From positions 1 to 46,237 of the forward strand of contig JAIOAX010000037.1 in assembly GCA_019873645.1 (NCBI GenBank): DNA of 46,237 bases, written 5' to 3'. Source of the stretch: Chloroflexota bacterium. GTDB taxonomy: Bacteria; Chloroflexota; Anaerolineae; B4-G1; SLSP01. Position numbers and translations under genes: made by a program. This document shows, piece by piece, positions 22,886 through 30,008 of this stretch. The notes beneath the pieces were generated by a model. The model had not been told where the DNA came from and did not search any database. It worked only from the letters and a program-made list of their open reading frames with translations. Numbering within the stretch: position 1 is the stretch's first letter; the number at the start of each line of letters is the position of its first letter.

Positions 22886-24640
22886 ATGCTTACAAGTGAT
22901 CCATTAAAGCGCATTCTTTACATTGACCTCGCGCGTCGCAGCTTTGAGGTGCGGGAGCGACCGGAACTTTTTGATGAGAGTTTGGGCGGAACCGGCGTCG
23001 GCATCCGCTTGTTGGAAGAGGAGTGTCCCGCCGGCGCCGATCCGCTGGGGCCGGAAAACCCGATTATCCTCACCGTGGGACCGCTGGTAGGGTTGTATCC
23101 CCTGGCGTCCAAGACGGTGGCGATGTTCAAGTCGCCGCACACGGGCAACCTGGGCGAAAGCCACGCCGGCGGGCGCAGTGCCGTTTCCATCCGCATGGCA
23201 GGCTATGGCGCGGTAGTGATTCGCGGCGCGAGTACGATGCCCGTGTATCTGGTCATTGACGAAACCGGGGCACAATTCCGTGACGCGACGGCGTTGTGGG
23301 GGACGCGCAGCAGTTACACCACCGGCTCAGTGCTGCGCCGCCGTGAATCAGGCAGCGGAACGCGCTCGATTATGCGTATCGGGCGCGCAGGCGAAAAACT
23401 GGTGAGCTACGCCTGTGTCATCACCGAAACCTACCGCCATTTCGGGCGTCTGGGCCTGGGAGCAGTTTTCGGCAGCAAGCGGCTCAAGGCGCTGGTCATC
23501 CAGGGCAAACGCAACTTGCCGGTGGCGGATCGGCGCGCCTTCCGCACGACGTATGATGCGATCTTCAAAGCCGCCGTCGAATCCCCTTTGATGAAAAAAT
23601 ACCACGAGCTAGGCACCCCGATCAACGTCATTCCGCTGGATGCCATCGGCGCGCTGCCCACGCGCAACTTGCAATCCGGCCGGTTCGAGGGCGCCGAGGC
23701 GATCTCCGGTGAAAGCCTGGCGGCGCATTACCTGGGGCGGCGGGTGGCCTGCGCGCATTGTCCGGTAGCCTGCATTCACCTGGCGGCGTTGCGTTTGCCC
23801 TATCCCAATGATCCCTATTTCTATAAGACGCTGATGCTCGGCTACGACCACGAACCCATCTTTGCTACCGGCAGTATGTTAGGGTTAGATGATGTCCCCG
23901 GTATGTTGCAGGTGCTTGATGAGATCGAGGTACAGGGGTTGGATGCCATCAGCGCCGGCGTAACGCTGGCCTGGGCGACAGAAGCCTTTGAACGCGGCCT
24001 TATCACGGAGGCCGAAACCGACGGGTTGCCGCTGGCTTTCGGCAATGCGGCGGCCTATATCGAGGCCGTGAAGCGGATTGTCAGCCAGCCGACCGATTTC
24101 TACAAGGCGCTCGCACGCGGGGTGGAGCATGCGGCCTCGCTCTACGGCGGGTTGGATTTCGCGCTGGCGTTCGGCGGTAACGAGATGCCCGGCTACCACA
24201 CCGGGCCGGCGTGTCACGTGGGATGGCTGGTGGGCGCGCGGCACAGTCACCTGGATAACGCGGGCTACAGTCTCGACCAGAACGCCGCGAAAAAAGGGCA
24301 GGCGCTGACTGCTGAATTTGTGGGCGCAACGTTGCTCGAAGAGGAACGCTGGCGGCAGGTGCTCACGAGTCTGGTCGTCTGCCTGTTTGCGCGCGGCATT
24401 TATGACCGCGAGACGACGCTTAAGGCGCTGGCGGCGGCGGGGTTCGATTGGCGCGTCGCCGACCTTGAACGTCTCGGGGCCGAGACGCTGCGCCGCAAGA
24501 TTGCCTTCAAGCAGCGCGAGGGCTTTGACTTTGGCGCGTTGCGCATCCCGCAGCGCATCATCGAGACACCCGCACCCGCCGGGCCGTTTGATGAGGCGTT
24601 TGTGCGTAACGCGATCGCAAGCTACAGTGACTTAGTTTGA
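22886..24640 (+). CDS. Aldehyde:ferredoxin oxidoreductase family (tungsten/molybdenum pterin) enzyme
   Basis: About 584 residues, the usual size of the AOR family. The N-terminal domain begins RILYIDLARRSFEV and contains GGTGVGIRLLEEECPAGADPLGPENPIIL and FKSPHTGNLGESHAGG, typical of AOR domain 1. The [4Fe-4S] ligands are likely CAHCPVAC (near residue 290) and the distal Cys of LVVCLFARGIY. GLDAISAGVTLAW and FALAFGGNEMPGYH are also usual. Substrate may be an aldehyde or, in related families, an aromatic acid-CoA ester. ATG 22886 follows AAAGGAGA; a GTG at 22832 in frame overlaps the ferredoxin stop but lacks a ribosome site. Forms a two-gene unit with the ferredoxin. Confidence 0.9.
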   Translation: MLTSDPLKRILYIDLARRSFEVRERPELFDESLGGTGVGIRLLEEECPAGADPLGPENPIILTVGPLVGLYPLASKTVAMFKSPHTGNLGESHAGGRSAVSIRMAGYGAVVIRGASTMPVYLVIDETGAQFRDATALWGTRSSYTTGSVLRRRESGSGTRSIMRIGRAGEKLVSYACVITETYRHFGRLGLGAVFGSKRLKALVIQGKRNLPVADRRAFRTTYDAIFKAAVESPLMKKYHELGTPINVIPLDAIGALPTRNLQSGRFEGAEAISGESLAAHYLGRRVACAHCPVACIHLAALRLPYPNDPYFYKTLMLGYDHEPIFATGSMLGLDDVPGMLQVLDEIEVQGLDAISAGVTLAWATEAFERGLITEAETDGLPLAFGNAAAYIEAVKRIVSQPTDFYKALARGVEHAASLYGGLDFALAFGGNEMPGYHTGPACHVGWLVGARHSHLDNAGYSLDQNAAKKGQALTAEFVGATLLEEERWRQVLTSLVVCLFARGIYDRETTLKALAAAGFDWRVADLERLGAETLRRKIAFKQREGFDFGALRIPQRIIETPAPAGPFDEAFVRNAIASYSDLV

Positions 24641-24649
24641 AATCTTCAG

Positions 24650-26473
24650 TTATGAGGTAGCAAAGGGCCAGAAGATTGGTAAAACGAACACGATAACGAT
24701 AAACGAAATGATTGTCAGGGGGAAACCGACCTTGAAGAAGTCTTTGAAACTGTATCCTCCTGGCCCCATCACCAGGATATTAACCGGGTGACCGAGAGGT
24801 GTGACAAAGGCCAGCGATGTTGCCAATGCTACGCCCATAGCCATGGCGCGTGGATTCACGCCCAACTGTTGGGCCGCTTGAATAGCAATAGGGACTATGA
24901 CCGCTGAAACGATCCCTCCCTTCATCGCCTGCGATAATAATACGGTGAGTGTGAGAAGGCCTAGCAAGAGCACCCGAGGACCAAAAGGCCCCAATAAATT
25001 GGTCATAGCTGTCGCAAAGATGGCGGTTGCTCCTGTCTTTGTCATCGCCAGCCCCAGAGGTAACAACCCGGCAACCAGAAAGATGATTTTCCAATCAATG
25101 GCGCGATACGCATTTTCCATTGATACGATGTTGGCAACCACCATCGCCAGGGCACCTGTCAACATAACCTCGCGTACTGAAAATCGCCCCAGGGCAGCCA
25201 TGAAGATTGTTAGAGCAAATATGATGACTGCCAACCACCCTTTATTGGAAACAGCCACCACTTTGTCATCGTCTTGACTCAATACGATGAGATCTGGATC
25301 CTGGCGCAGCAGGGGCAGTTTTTTCCGAGGCCCTTGTAGAAGCAGCGCGTTTCCAAATGCAAGTTTCAAGTCAGTTAATCGCGTGCGGATAACTTGTTCC
25401 CCGTTCCAGATTGCCAGTACCATCATGCCGAACTTTTCTCGAAAGTGTGTTTCTCTCAACGTCCGGCCAATGAGCTGCGAGCGAGGTGCCAGGACTGCTT
25501 CAACGATAGCGGTGGATGCAGATTCCAGATCAGATTCAGTATATTGGCGCATTGGCAGGATTTCCAGGTATGGTTCAACATCCAGTTCACGAAACTCTTC
25601 TAACTTTCCTTCCAGCAACAAAACATCGCCCTGGTGAATGACAAAGTCAGGCTCTGGGGCCAGCAGTGTTCCACTACTACCAGGTTCAATCCCCACTACA
25701 TTGACCCCGTACTTTTCCCTGAGATTACTCTCGGCGAGACTCTTTTCAATGAGAGATGAACCCGCGGGTATCCGTACACGAAAGAGACGTTCACCTAACT
25801 GATACAGATGTAGCAAATCGGATTCTGTTTGACGAGGTGGTATATTTGCTTGCTCCATTTGTGATTCTGTTGGAAGCAGCCGTCTACCCCAAACCGCCAT
25901 ATAAAGAATTCCCACAATGGTCAGGGGGACCCCAACCGGAGCAAAATCCAGGACTCCAAATCCACGATACCCATTGGATCTCAGAATCCCGCTGACAATG
26001 ATATTCGTCGTTGTAAACAATGTAGCAGTGCCGCCCAAAAGCGTCCCAAATGCTAACGGCATCAGCAGACGAGACAGACTGACGTTCGTCTTTTTCGCTA
26101 TCGTTGAGGCTGATGGAAGTAGGATGGATGCGGCAGCGATGTTATTCATAAACAAGGACATAAACGCTGCGGCTGTCATCAGGGTGATAATCAGGCGCGT
26201 TTCACTTTTTCCGGCGGTGCGTACCAGAAGCTCTCCCACTTGCTCAGCGACGCCGCTCACTTCAAGGCCATACGCCAACACAAAAATAGCCAGGATTGTG
26301 ATCACGGCAGTATCGCTAAATCCGGAGAAGACTTCCTGGGGGGTCAAAACCTGGCTCAGACCGAGGGCTGCCAGTACCAGCAGCGCCACTAAGTCAACCG
26401 AAAACCTCTCGCTGAGGAATAATACAATGGCCGTGCCCAGAATGATAAGTGTGGCAATCAATTCCTTGCTCAT
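24650..26473 (-). CDS. SLC13/DASS-type transporter with two TrkA-C domains
   Basis: About 607 residues: two blocks of membrane helices (about 1-200 and 400-600) separated by two RCK_C/TrkA-C domains (about 205-390; ERLFRVRIPAGSSLIEKSLAESNLREKYGVNVVGI and LIGRTLRETHFREKFGMMVLAI). The SNT-like motif region NNIAAASILLPS and NPRAMAMGVALATSLAFVTPLGHPVN are family marks of sodium/anion (sulfate, di-carboxylate) carriers. The TrkA-C pair suggests control by a nucleotide or ion ligand. Start ATG 26473 is chosen over GTG 26509. A divergent gene shares the promoter region. Confidence 0.88.
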   Translation of the reverse strand: MSKELIATLIILGTAIVLFLSERFSVDLVALLVLAALGLSQVLTPQEVFSGFSDTAVITILAIFVLAYGLEVSGVAEQVGELLVRTAGKSETRLIITLMTAAAFMSLFMNNIAAASILLPSASTIAKKTNVSLSRLLMPLAFGTLLGGTATLFTTTNIIVSGILRSNGYRGFGVLDFAPVGVPLTIVGILYMAVWGRRLLPTESQMEQANIPPRQTESDLLHLYQLGERLFRVRIPAGSSLIEKSLAESNLREKYGVNVVGIEPGSSGTLLAPEPDFVIHQGDVLLLEGKLEEFRELDVEPYLEILPMRQYTESDLESASTAIVEAVLAPRSQLIGRTLRETHFREKFGMMVLAIWNGEQVIRTRLTDLKLAFGNALLLQGPRKKLPLLRQDPDLIVLSQDDDKVVAVSNKGWLAVIIFALTIFMAALGRFSVREVMLTGALAMVVANIVSMENAYRAIDWKIIFLVAGLLPLGLAMTKTGATAIFATAMTNLLGPFGPRVLLLGLLTLTVLLSQAMKGGIVSAVIVPIAIQAAQQLGVNPRAMAMGVALATSLAFVTPLGHPVNILVMGPGGYSFKDFFKVGFPLTIISFIVIVFVLPIFWPFATS

Positions 26474-26525
26474 AAAAAGTCCCGGTTCAATCTCGCTCAA
26501 TAAGAGCACATTGAAAATCTTAACA

Positions 26526-26553
26526 ATTATAACCCATTTAACCTCGCGAGCAA
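26526..26553 (-). promoter_or_regulatory. Promoter of the transporter gene
   Basis: Minus-strand TTGCTC (26548-26553), 16-nt spacer, TATAAT (26526-26531): the same hexamers and spacing as the FHA operon promoter. Confidence 0.65.
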
Positions 26554-26559
26554 AGTCAC

Positions 26560-26587
26560 TTGTTCCTGTGAATAAGTGGTTTACAAT
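26560..26587 (+). promoter_or_regulatory. Promoter of the DUF2270 gene
   Basis: TTGTTC (26560-26565), 16-nt spacer, TACAAT (26582-26587). It diverges from the transporter promoter; the -35 boxes are 6 nt apart, so bound polymerases would compete. Confidence 0.65.
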
Positions 26588-26589
26588 GT

Positions 26590-26607
26590 CTCAAATACTG
26601 ATTTGAG
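26590..26607. promoter_or_regulatory. Possible operator over the DUF2270 transcription start
   Basis: CTCAAAT, 4-nt spacer, ATTTGAG: a perfect 7-bp inverted repeat just downstream of the TACAAT box, covering the expected start site. No cognate regulator gene is in view. Confidence 0.5.
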
Positions 26608-26622
26608 CGATCGAGTGTGACG

Positions 26623-27654
26623 ATGAATACAATCCCCCCTGTATCTGACCCTGTATCGGATCATCCAGACCGCGATAAAGTTGATTGCGTCTGGACTTAT
26701 CACGGCTACAAACTTGATAAGGGTAATTTCACTACGGCTATGGTACATTTGTACCGGGCCGAGATTGCCCGCGTCAATTTATGGCGCAATCGCCTGGACA
26801 CGACGACAAATTGGGCTGTGGTCACTACTGCTGCTGCGTTGACCTTTACATTTGGCGAGCTGGATAACCCACACTTTGTCTTGTTGTTGGTGTTACTGCT
26901 CGTGCTCATTTTTCTCAACATCGAGGCGCGGCGCTATGCGTATTATTCGCTGTGGTATCATCGTACCCGGTTGATGGAGACGGAATTTTTCGCCGCCATG
27001 CTTGCGCCCCCCTATGAACCGGCGCCGGACTGGGGAGATGCGCTTGCGGACGTGTTGCGGCATCCGGTGTTCCCCATTTCTCATTGGGAAGCGATGGGCA
27101 ATCGCTACCGTCGCAACTATGCGGCGCTGGTCACCATCTTGATTGCCAGTTGGATTCTCAAACTTGCCGTGCATCCAATGCCGGTCGGCAGCCTGGGGGA
27201 ATTGATCGCACGGGCTACTATCGGACAGGTAGTTCCGGGGGCATTGGTGGTTACGCTGGTCTTCTCGGTCTATTTCTTGCTGTTTGTGATGACGCTGGAG
27301 GGCTACCGGCGTTATCGGAAACGCGGCGCGCCGCGTCGAGATGAATGGCAACATCGCGGGCCAAGCTGGTTCAAAACGGGCGTCACTCCGCATCTGGCCG
27401 TCATCGTCACCAAGCAGAAAGAGCAAATGGCCGCGCGTCTGATGACCGAACTGGGGCGTGGCGTCACGGCGATGGACGGCACTGGGATGTATACGGGAGA
27501 GGGACGGAGTGTCTTGCTGTGTGCTATCACCGATGTGCAAATTGCGCATCTCAAGACGATTGTCCGCGAAGTAGACAAAGAGGGTTTTGTGGTGGTGACG
27601 CAGGCCCGCGAGGTGCGCGGCGGGCATTTCAAGACCCAGGAACCGCCAAGTTAA
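26623..27654 (+). CDS. DUF2270 membrane protein fused to a DUF2179-like domain
   Basis: About 343 residues. The DUF2270 part (about 25-225) shows LYRAEIARVNLWRNRLDTTTNWAV, an EARRYAYYSLWYHRTRLME segment after paired membrane helices, and two more helices. The C-terminal 85 residues (about 255-340) read LAVIVTKQKEQMAARLMTEL, RGVTAMDGTGMYTG and REVDKEGFVVVTQAREVRGGHF, matching the DUF2179 (YitT C-terminal) domain, a small cytosolic sensor-like fold. DUF2270 proteins usually end before it, so this is a fusion. The function of neither domain is known. GTG 26617 is in frame; ATG 26623 is the likelier start. Divergently transcribed from the anion transporter. Confidence 0.8.
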   Translation: MNTIPPVSDPVSDHPDRDKVDCVWTYHGYKLDKGNFTTAMVHLYRAEIARVNLWRNRLDTTTNWAVVTTAAALTFTFGELDNPHFVLLLVLLLVLIFLNIEARRYAYYSLWYHRTRLMETEFFAAMLAPPYEPAPDWGDALADVLRHPVFPISHWEAMGNRYRRNYAALVTILIASWILKLAVHPMPVGSLGELIARATIGQVVPGALVVTLVFSVYFLLFVMTLEGYRRYRKRGAPRRDEWQHRGPSWFKTGVTPHLAVIVTKQKEQMAARLMTELGRGVTAMDGTGMYTGEGRSVLLCAITDVQIAHLKTIVREVDKEGFVVVTQAREVRGGHFKTQEPPS

Positions 27655-27705
27655 GGCAGAAAGGGGAACTTTTTTCCGGCCCGGCACGTCTTATTCCTGA
27701 TGACG

Positions 27706-27760
27706 GCCCGACTAATGACTACCTGACTAACGACTATCCGACTCACGACTATCTGACGAG
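27706..27760. repeat. Word array, CCGACTAATGACTA type
   Basis: CCGACTAATGACTACCTGAC, CTAACGACTATCCGAC and CTCACGACTATCTGAC follow each other (a GACTA-rich unit of about 16-17 nt) just before the Yip1 gene's ribosome site. Confidence 0.7.
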
Positions 27761-27766
27761 GTAACG

Positions 27767-28564
27767 ATGTCTGTTGAAAATGCAACCAAACCGGCAAAGA
27801 AAAACATCATTGCGCTCCTGGTAGGGGTACTTATCCGCCCCAAGACGACGTTTGGCTATCTCAAGGATAATTACAAGCGCGGATGGTGGTTGCCGGCCGT
27901 CCTCATTGTATTGCTCAGCGTTGCACCGCTCTGGGCTGCGGCGCGACAATCGCCGACCGCAACGACGCCGGCGATGAATGTACCGGAAATGTCCGGTGCG
28001 AAAGGCGTCGTCGTCGAAGTTGGGCCGGTGGAAACGCCGCCAACCGAGCCTGCATCCGGCGCGCCCGGCATCCTGGCGTTGGGTGGCGCAATTCTCCGTA
28101 CCCCCCTCGCGTGGCTACTGTGGGGTGGGGCGTTGTATCTCGCCAGTGTCTTCCTGGGCCGCAGCAGCAGCTTTGGGCAGATGTTCCGCCTGGCCGTGTG
28201 GACCTGGCTGCCGTATGGAATCCGTGGCCTCGTCCAGACGATTTACGTTCTGACGACGGGCAAAGCGATCGTCAACAGCGGCTTATCCGGCTTTGTCATA
28301 GACAAAGGCGCGCAGTCGCTCATTCCTCCCGGCCCCGGTCAACTGGCGTTAGCCAGTATCCTGGGGCGCGTGGATATTTACGCACTCTGGCACTTGTTGC
28401 TGGTGAGCGTGGGGCTGATGGCCTTCACAAACCTGACGCGCAAGAAAGCCTGGACCGCTGCGCTGGTCATCTGGCTGGTATTGGCCTTGCTCGGCGTCGT
28501 CCCGGCGATTTTCGGAGGAATGTTCGGCAACGTTCTGGATAGCCTGCTGGGCCCCAGAGTTTAG
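27767..28564 (+). CDS. Yip1 family membrane protein
   Basis: A 265-residue membrane protein of the Yip1 family. The N-terminus IALLVGVLIRPKTTFGYLKDNYKRGWWLPAVLIVLL is typical, followed by a Pro/Thr-rich loop (about 65-95) and four further membrane helices. Bacterial Yip1 proteins are often encoded beside ABC exporters and secreted CARDB-type proteins, as here: an ABC ATPase follows 18 nt later and a CARDB protein and MacB-like permease beyond. Its role is unknown; assembly or lipid handling is only a guess. Start ATG 27767 has GAGG upstream. Confidence 0.8.
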   Translation: MSVENATKPAKKNIIALLVGVLIRPKTTFGYLKDNYKRGWWLPAVLIVLLSVAPLWAAARQSPTATTPAMNVPEMSGAKGVVVEVGPVETPPTEPASGAPGILALGGAILRTPLAWLLWGGALYLASVFLGRSSSFGQMFRLAVWTWLPYGIRGLVQTIYVLTTGKAIVNSGLSGFVIDKGAQSLIPPGPGQLALASILGRVDIYALWHLLLVSVGLMAFTNLTRKKAWTAALVIWLVLALLGVVPAIFGGMFGNVLDSLLGPRV

Positions 28565-28582
28565 GGCCGGGCAATTTCGCCG

Positions 28583-29284
28583 ATGAGCTGGCTGCGTATG
28601 GAGATGCCGATTATTCGCGTCCACAACCTGCATCGTGATTTCACAATGGGGGATCAAGTCGTCCATGCCCTGGACGGGATTGATCTGGAGGTCAATGAGG
28701 GCGATTTCCTGGCGGTGATGGGGCCGTCAGGGTCGGGCAAATCCACGCTGCTTTACCTGCTCGGCGGGCTGGATCGGCCTACAGCAGGCGAAATCTGGGT
28801 CGGCGGACGCGACATCGTCTTGCTGGACGAAAACGATCTGGCAACTTACCGGGGGCAGGAAGTCGGCTTTGTCTTTCAAGCATTCCATCTTGTGCCGACC
28901 ATGACGGCGTTGCAGAATGTCGAATTCCCCATGGTTTTCAACCGCACTCCTCCCGCAGAACGCCGCAAGCGTGCGCAGGCTCTGCTTGAACGTATGGGGT
29001 TGAGCGACCGCATGGGGCACAAGCCCACCGAGCTTTCGGGGGGACAGCAACAGCGTGTCGCCATTGCCCGCGCTCTGGCGAACGACCCGCGCATCATCCT
29101 GGCCGATGAGCCAACCGGCAATCTGGATACGCGCACCGGACAGGAAGTGTTGGATTTACTCACGCATCTCAATCGTGAAGAGGGGCGTACTATCGTTATC
29201 GTCTCGCACGATCCGTCGGTGACGCGCTTTGTCACGCGGGATATTCATTTGCTGGACGGGCGGATTGTGGAGCGTGGTTTGTAA
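28583..29284 (+). CDS. ABC transporter ATP-binding protein (LolD/MacB type)
   Basis: A 233-residue ATPase of the MacB/LolD/FtsE class. It has Walker A GPSGSGKST (about 50-58), Q-loop FVFQAFHLVPTMTALQNVEFP, signature LSGGQQQRVAIARAL (about 150), Walker B IILADEPTGNLD and switch His in IVSHDP. It is expected to energise the MacB-like permease encoded at 32044 in concert with the secreted CARDB protein. Start codon is uncertain: ATG 28583, 28598 and 28604 are all in frame and none has a clear ribosome site. Confidence 0.93.
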   Translation: MSWLRMEMPIIRVHNLHRDFTMGDQVVHALDGIDLEVNEGDFLAVMGPSGSGKSTLLYLLGGLDRPTAGEIWVGGRDIVLLDENDLATYRGQEVGFVFQAFHLVPTMTALQNVEFPMVFNRTPPAERRKRAQALLERMGLSDRMGHKPTELSGGQQQRVAIARALANDPRIILADEPTGNLDTRTGQEVLDLLTHLNREEGRTIVIVSHDPSVTRFVTRDIHLLDGRIVERGL

Positions 29285-29354
29285 GGGTGTCTTTCAACTT
29301 CGAGGCAAATCTTGCTGTGGCCAATCTCTGATCGAGCCACCGCAGATCAAGTGA

Positions 29355-29387
29355 TGCGCAGGCACGGTCTGGAGACCGGCCTGCGCA
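29355..29387. repeat. Perfect bulged hairpin of REP type
   Basis: TGCGCAGGC (29355-29363), an unpaired A, CGGTCT, GG, AGACCG, then GCCTGCGCA (29379-29387). All 15 pairs are perfect. No U-run follows, so a dispersed repeat or mRNA end-protecting hairpin after the ABC ATPase gene is likelier than an intrinsic terminator. Confidence 0.8.
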
Positions 29388-29411
29388 TTAGTCGCCGTGT
29401 CGTGATAGCGT

Positions 29412-29440
29412 TTGTCAAGCGCGCCGGGCTGTGTTACACT
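29412..29440 (+). promoter_or_regulatory. Promoter of the nucleotidyltransferase gene
   Basis: TTGTCA (29412-29417), 17-nt spacer, TACACT (29435-29440), leading to a short leader with AGGAG (29447-29451) before ATG 29460. Confidence 0.6.
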
Positions 29441-29459
29441 ATTCACAGGAGCAAGCGTG

Positions 29460-29822
29460 ATGGATATTTCTGATACGCCGGTTACTACAGAGTTACTGGA
29501 CAGCATTACAGAGCGCATTGTGATGGCCTTTGATCCGCAGATGGTCATCCTGTTCGGGTCGCGCGCTTATGGCACGCCGGAGCCGGATAGCGACGTAGAC
29601 TTGCTGGTCGTCACCGATGCATTTGCCGACCGCAGCGTTTTTGAGCGTCATCGCGCGGTCTCCGATTTATTCCCGCGTCGTCGTTTTGCGCTGGATGTCA
29701 TCGTGCGCACACCGACCGAATTGCAACAATTGGTAGAACGCGGCCCCGCTTTTTTCAAAGAAATTGTCACACGAGGCAAGGTCCTTTATGAGCGAAGTAG
29801 CCGAATGGCTGCGCAAGGCTGA
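29460..29822 (+). CDS. MntA-type minimal nucleotidyltransferase (antitoxin)
   Basis: A 120-residue MNT-family protein. The nucleotidyltransferase signature is complete: ILFGSRAYGTPEPDSDVDLLVV (about 36-57), i.e. GSxAxG with the paired Asp residues, and a third Asp in FALDVIVRTP. Members of this family usually act as antitoxins that AMPylate an adjacent HEPN-domain RNase toxin. Here the overlapping downstream frame does encode a HEPN start, but it is cut short after about 14 residues, so the antitoxin now stands alone. It has its own promoter and AGGAG. Confidence 0.85.
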   Translation: MDISDTPVTTELLDSITERIVMAFDPQMVILFGSRAYGTPEPDSDVDLLVVTDAFADRSVFERHRAVSDLFPRRRFALDVIVRTPTELQQLVERGPAFFKEIVTRGKVLYERSSRMAAQG

Positions 29823-29916
29823 AGCTGATTGTTTATACGGGCGAAACTCGGCCTGCTCTGAATCATCTATATCTGATGAATCCTATCCGGCCTGCTCTTC
29901 TCATCCCAATCTTTGA
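29788..29916 (+). pseudogene. Truncated HEPN (HepT-like) toxin
   Basis: ATG 29788 lies inside the nucleotidyltransferase gene, as is normal for MNT/HEPN pairs. The first residues MSEVAEWLRKAEAD match the start of HEPN proteins (usually EWLRKAEEDL). After Asp14 the homology ends and 28 unrelated residues (Cys/Ser/Pro-rich) run to TGA 29914. No further HEPN motif (Rx4-6H) is found downstream. The toxin has been lost by deletion or replacement next to a word array. Confidence 0.7.
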
Positions 29917-29917
29917 A

Positions 29918-29995
29918 TTGGTAACTGGTAATTGGTAACTGGTGATTGCTCCCTTGTTACCGATTACCGATTACCGATCACCGATGACTAATCTC
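29918..29995. repeat. Word arrays, GGTAACTGGTAATTGG and CCGATTACCGATTA types
   Basis: Two different arrays abut: GGTAACTGGTAATTGGTAAC (from 29921) and, further on, TTACCGATTACCGATTACCG (from about 29957). Both are near-exact short-period repeats of 7-8 nt. The truncated HEPN frame stops at their edge. Confidence 0.75.
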
Positions 29996-30008
29996 CCGTG
30001 AGGTTTCT

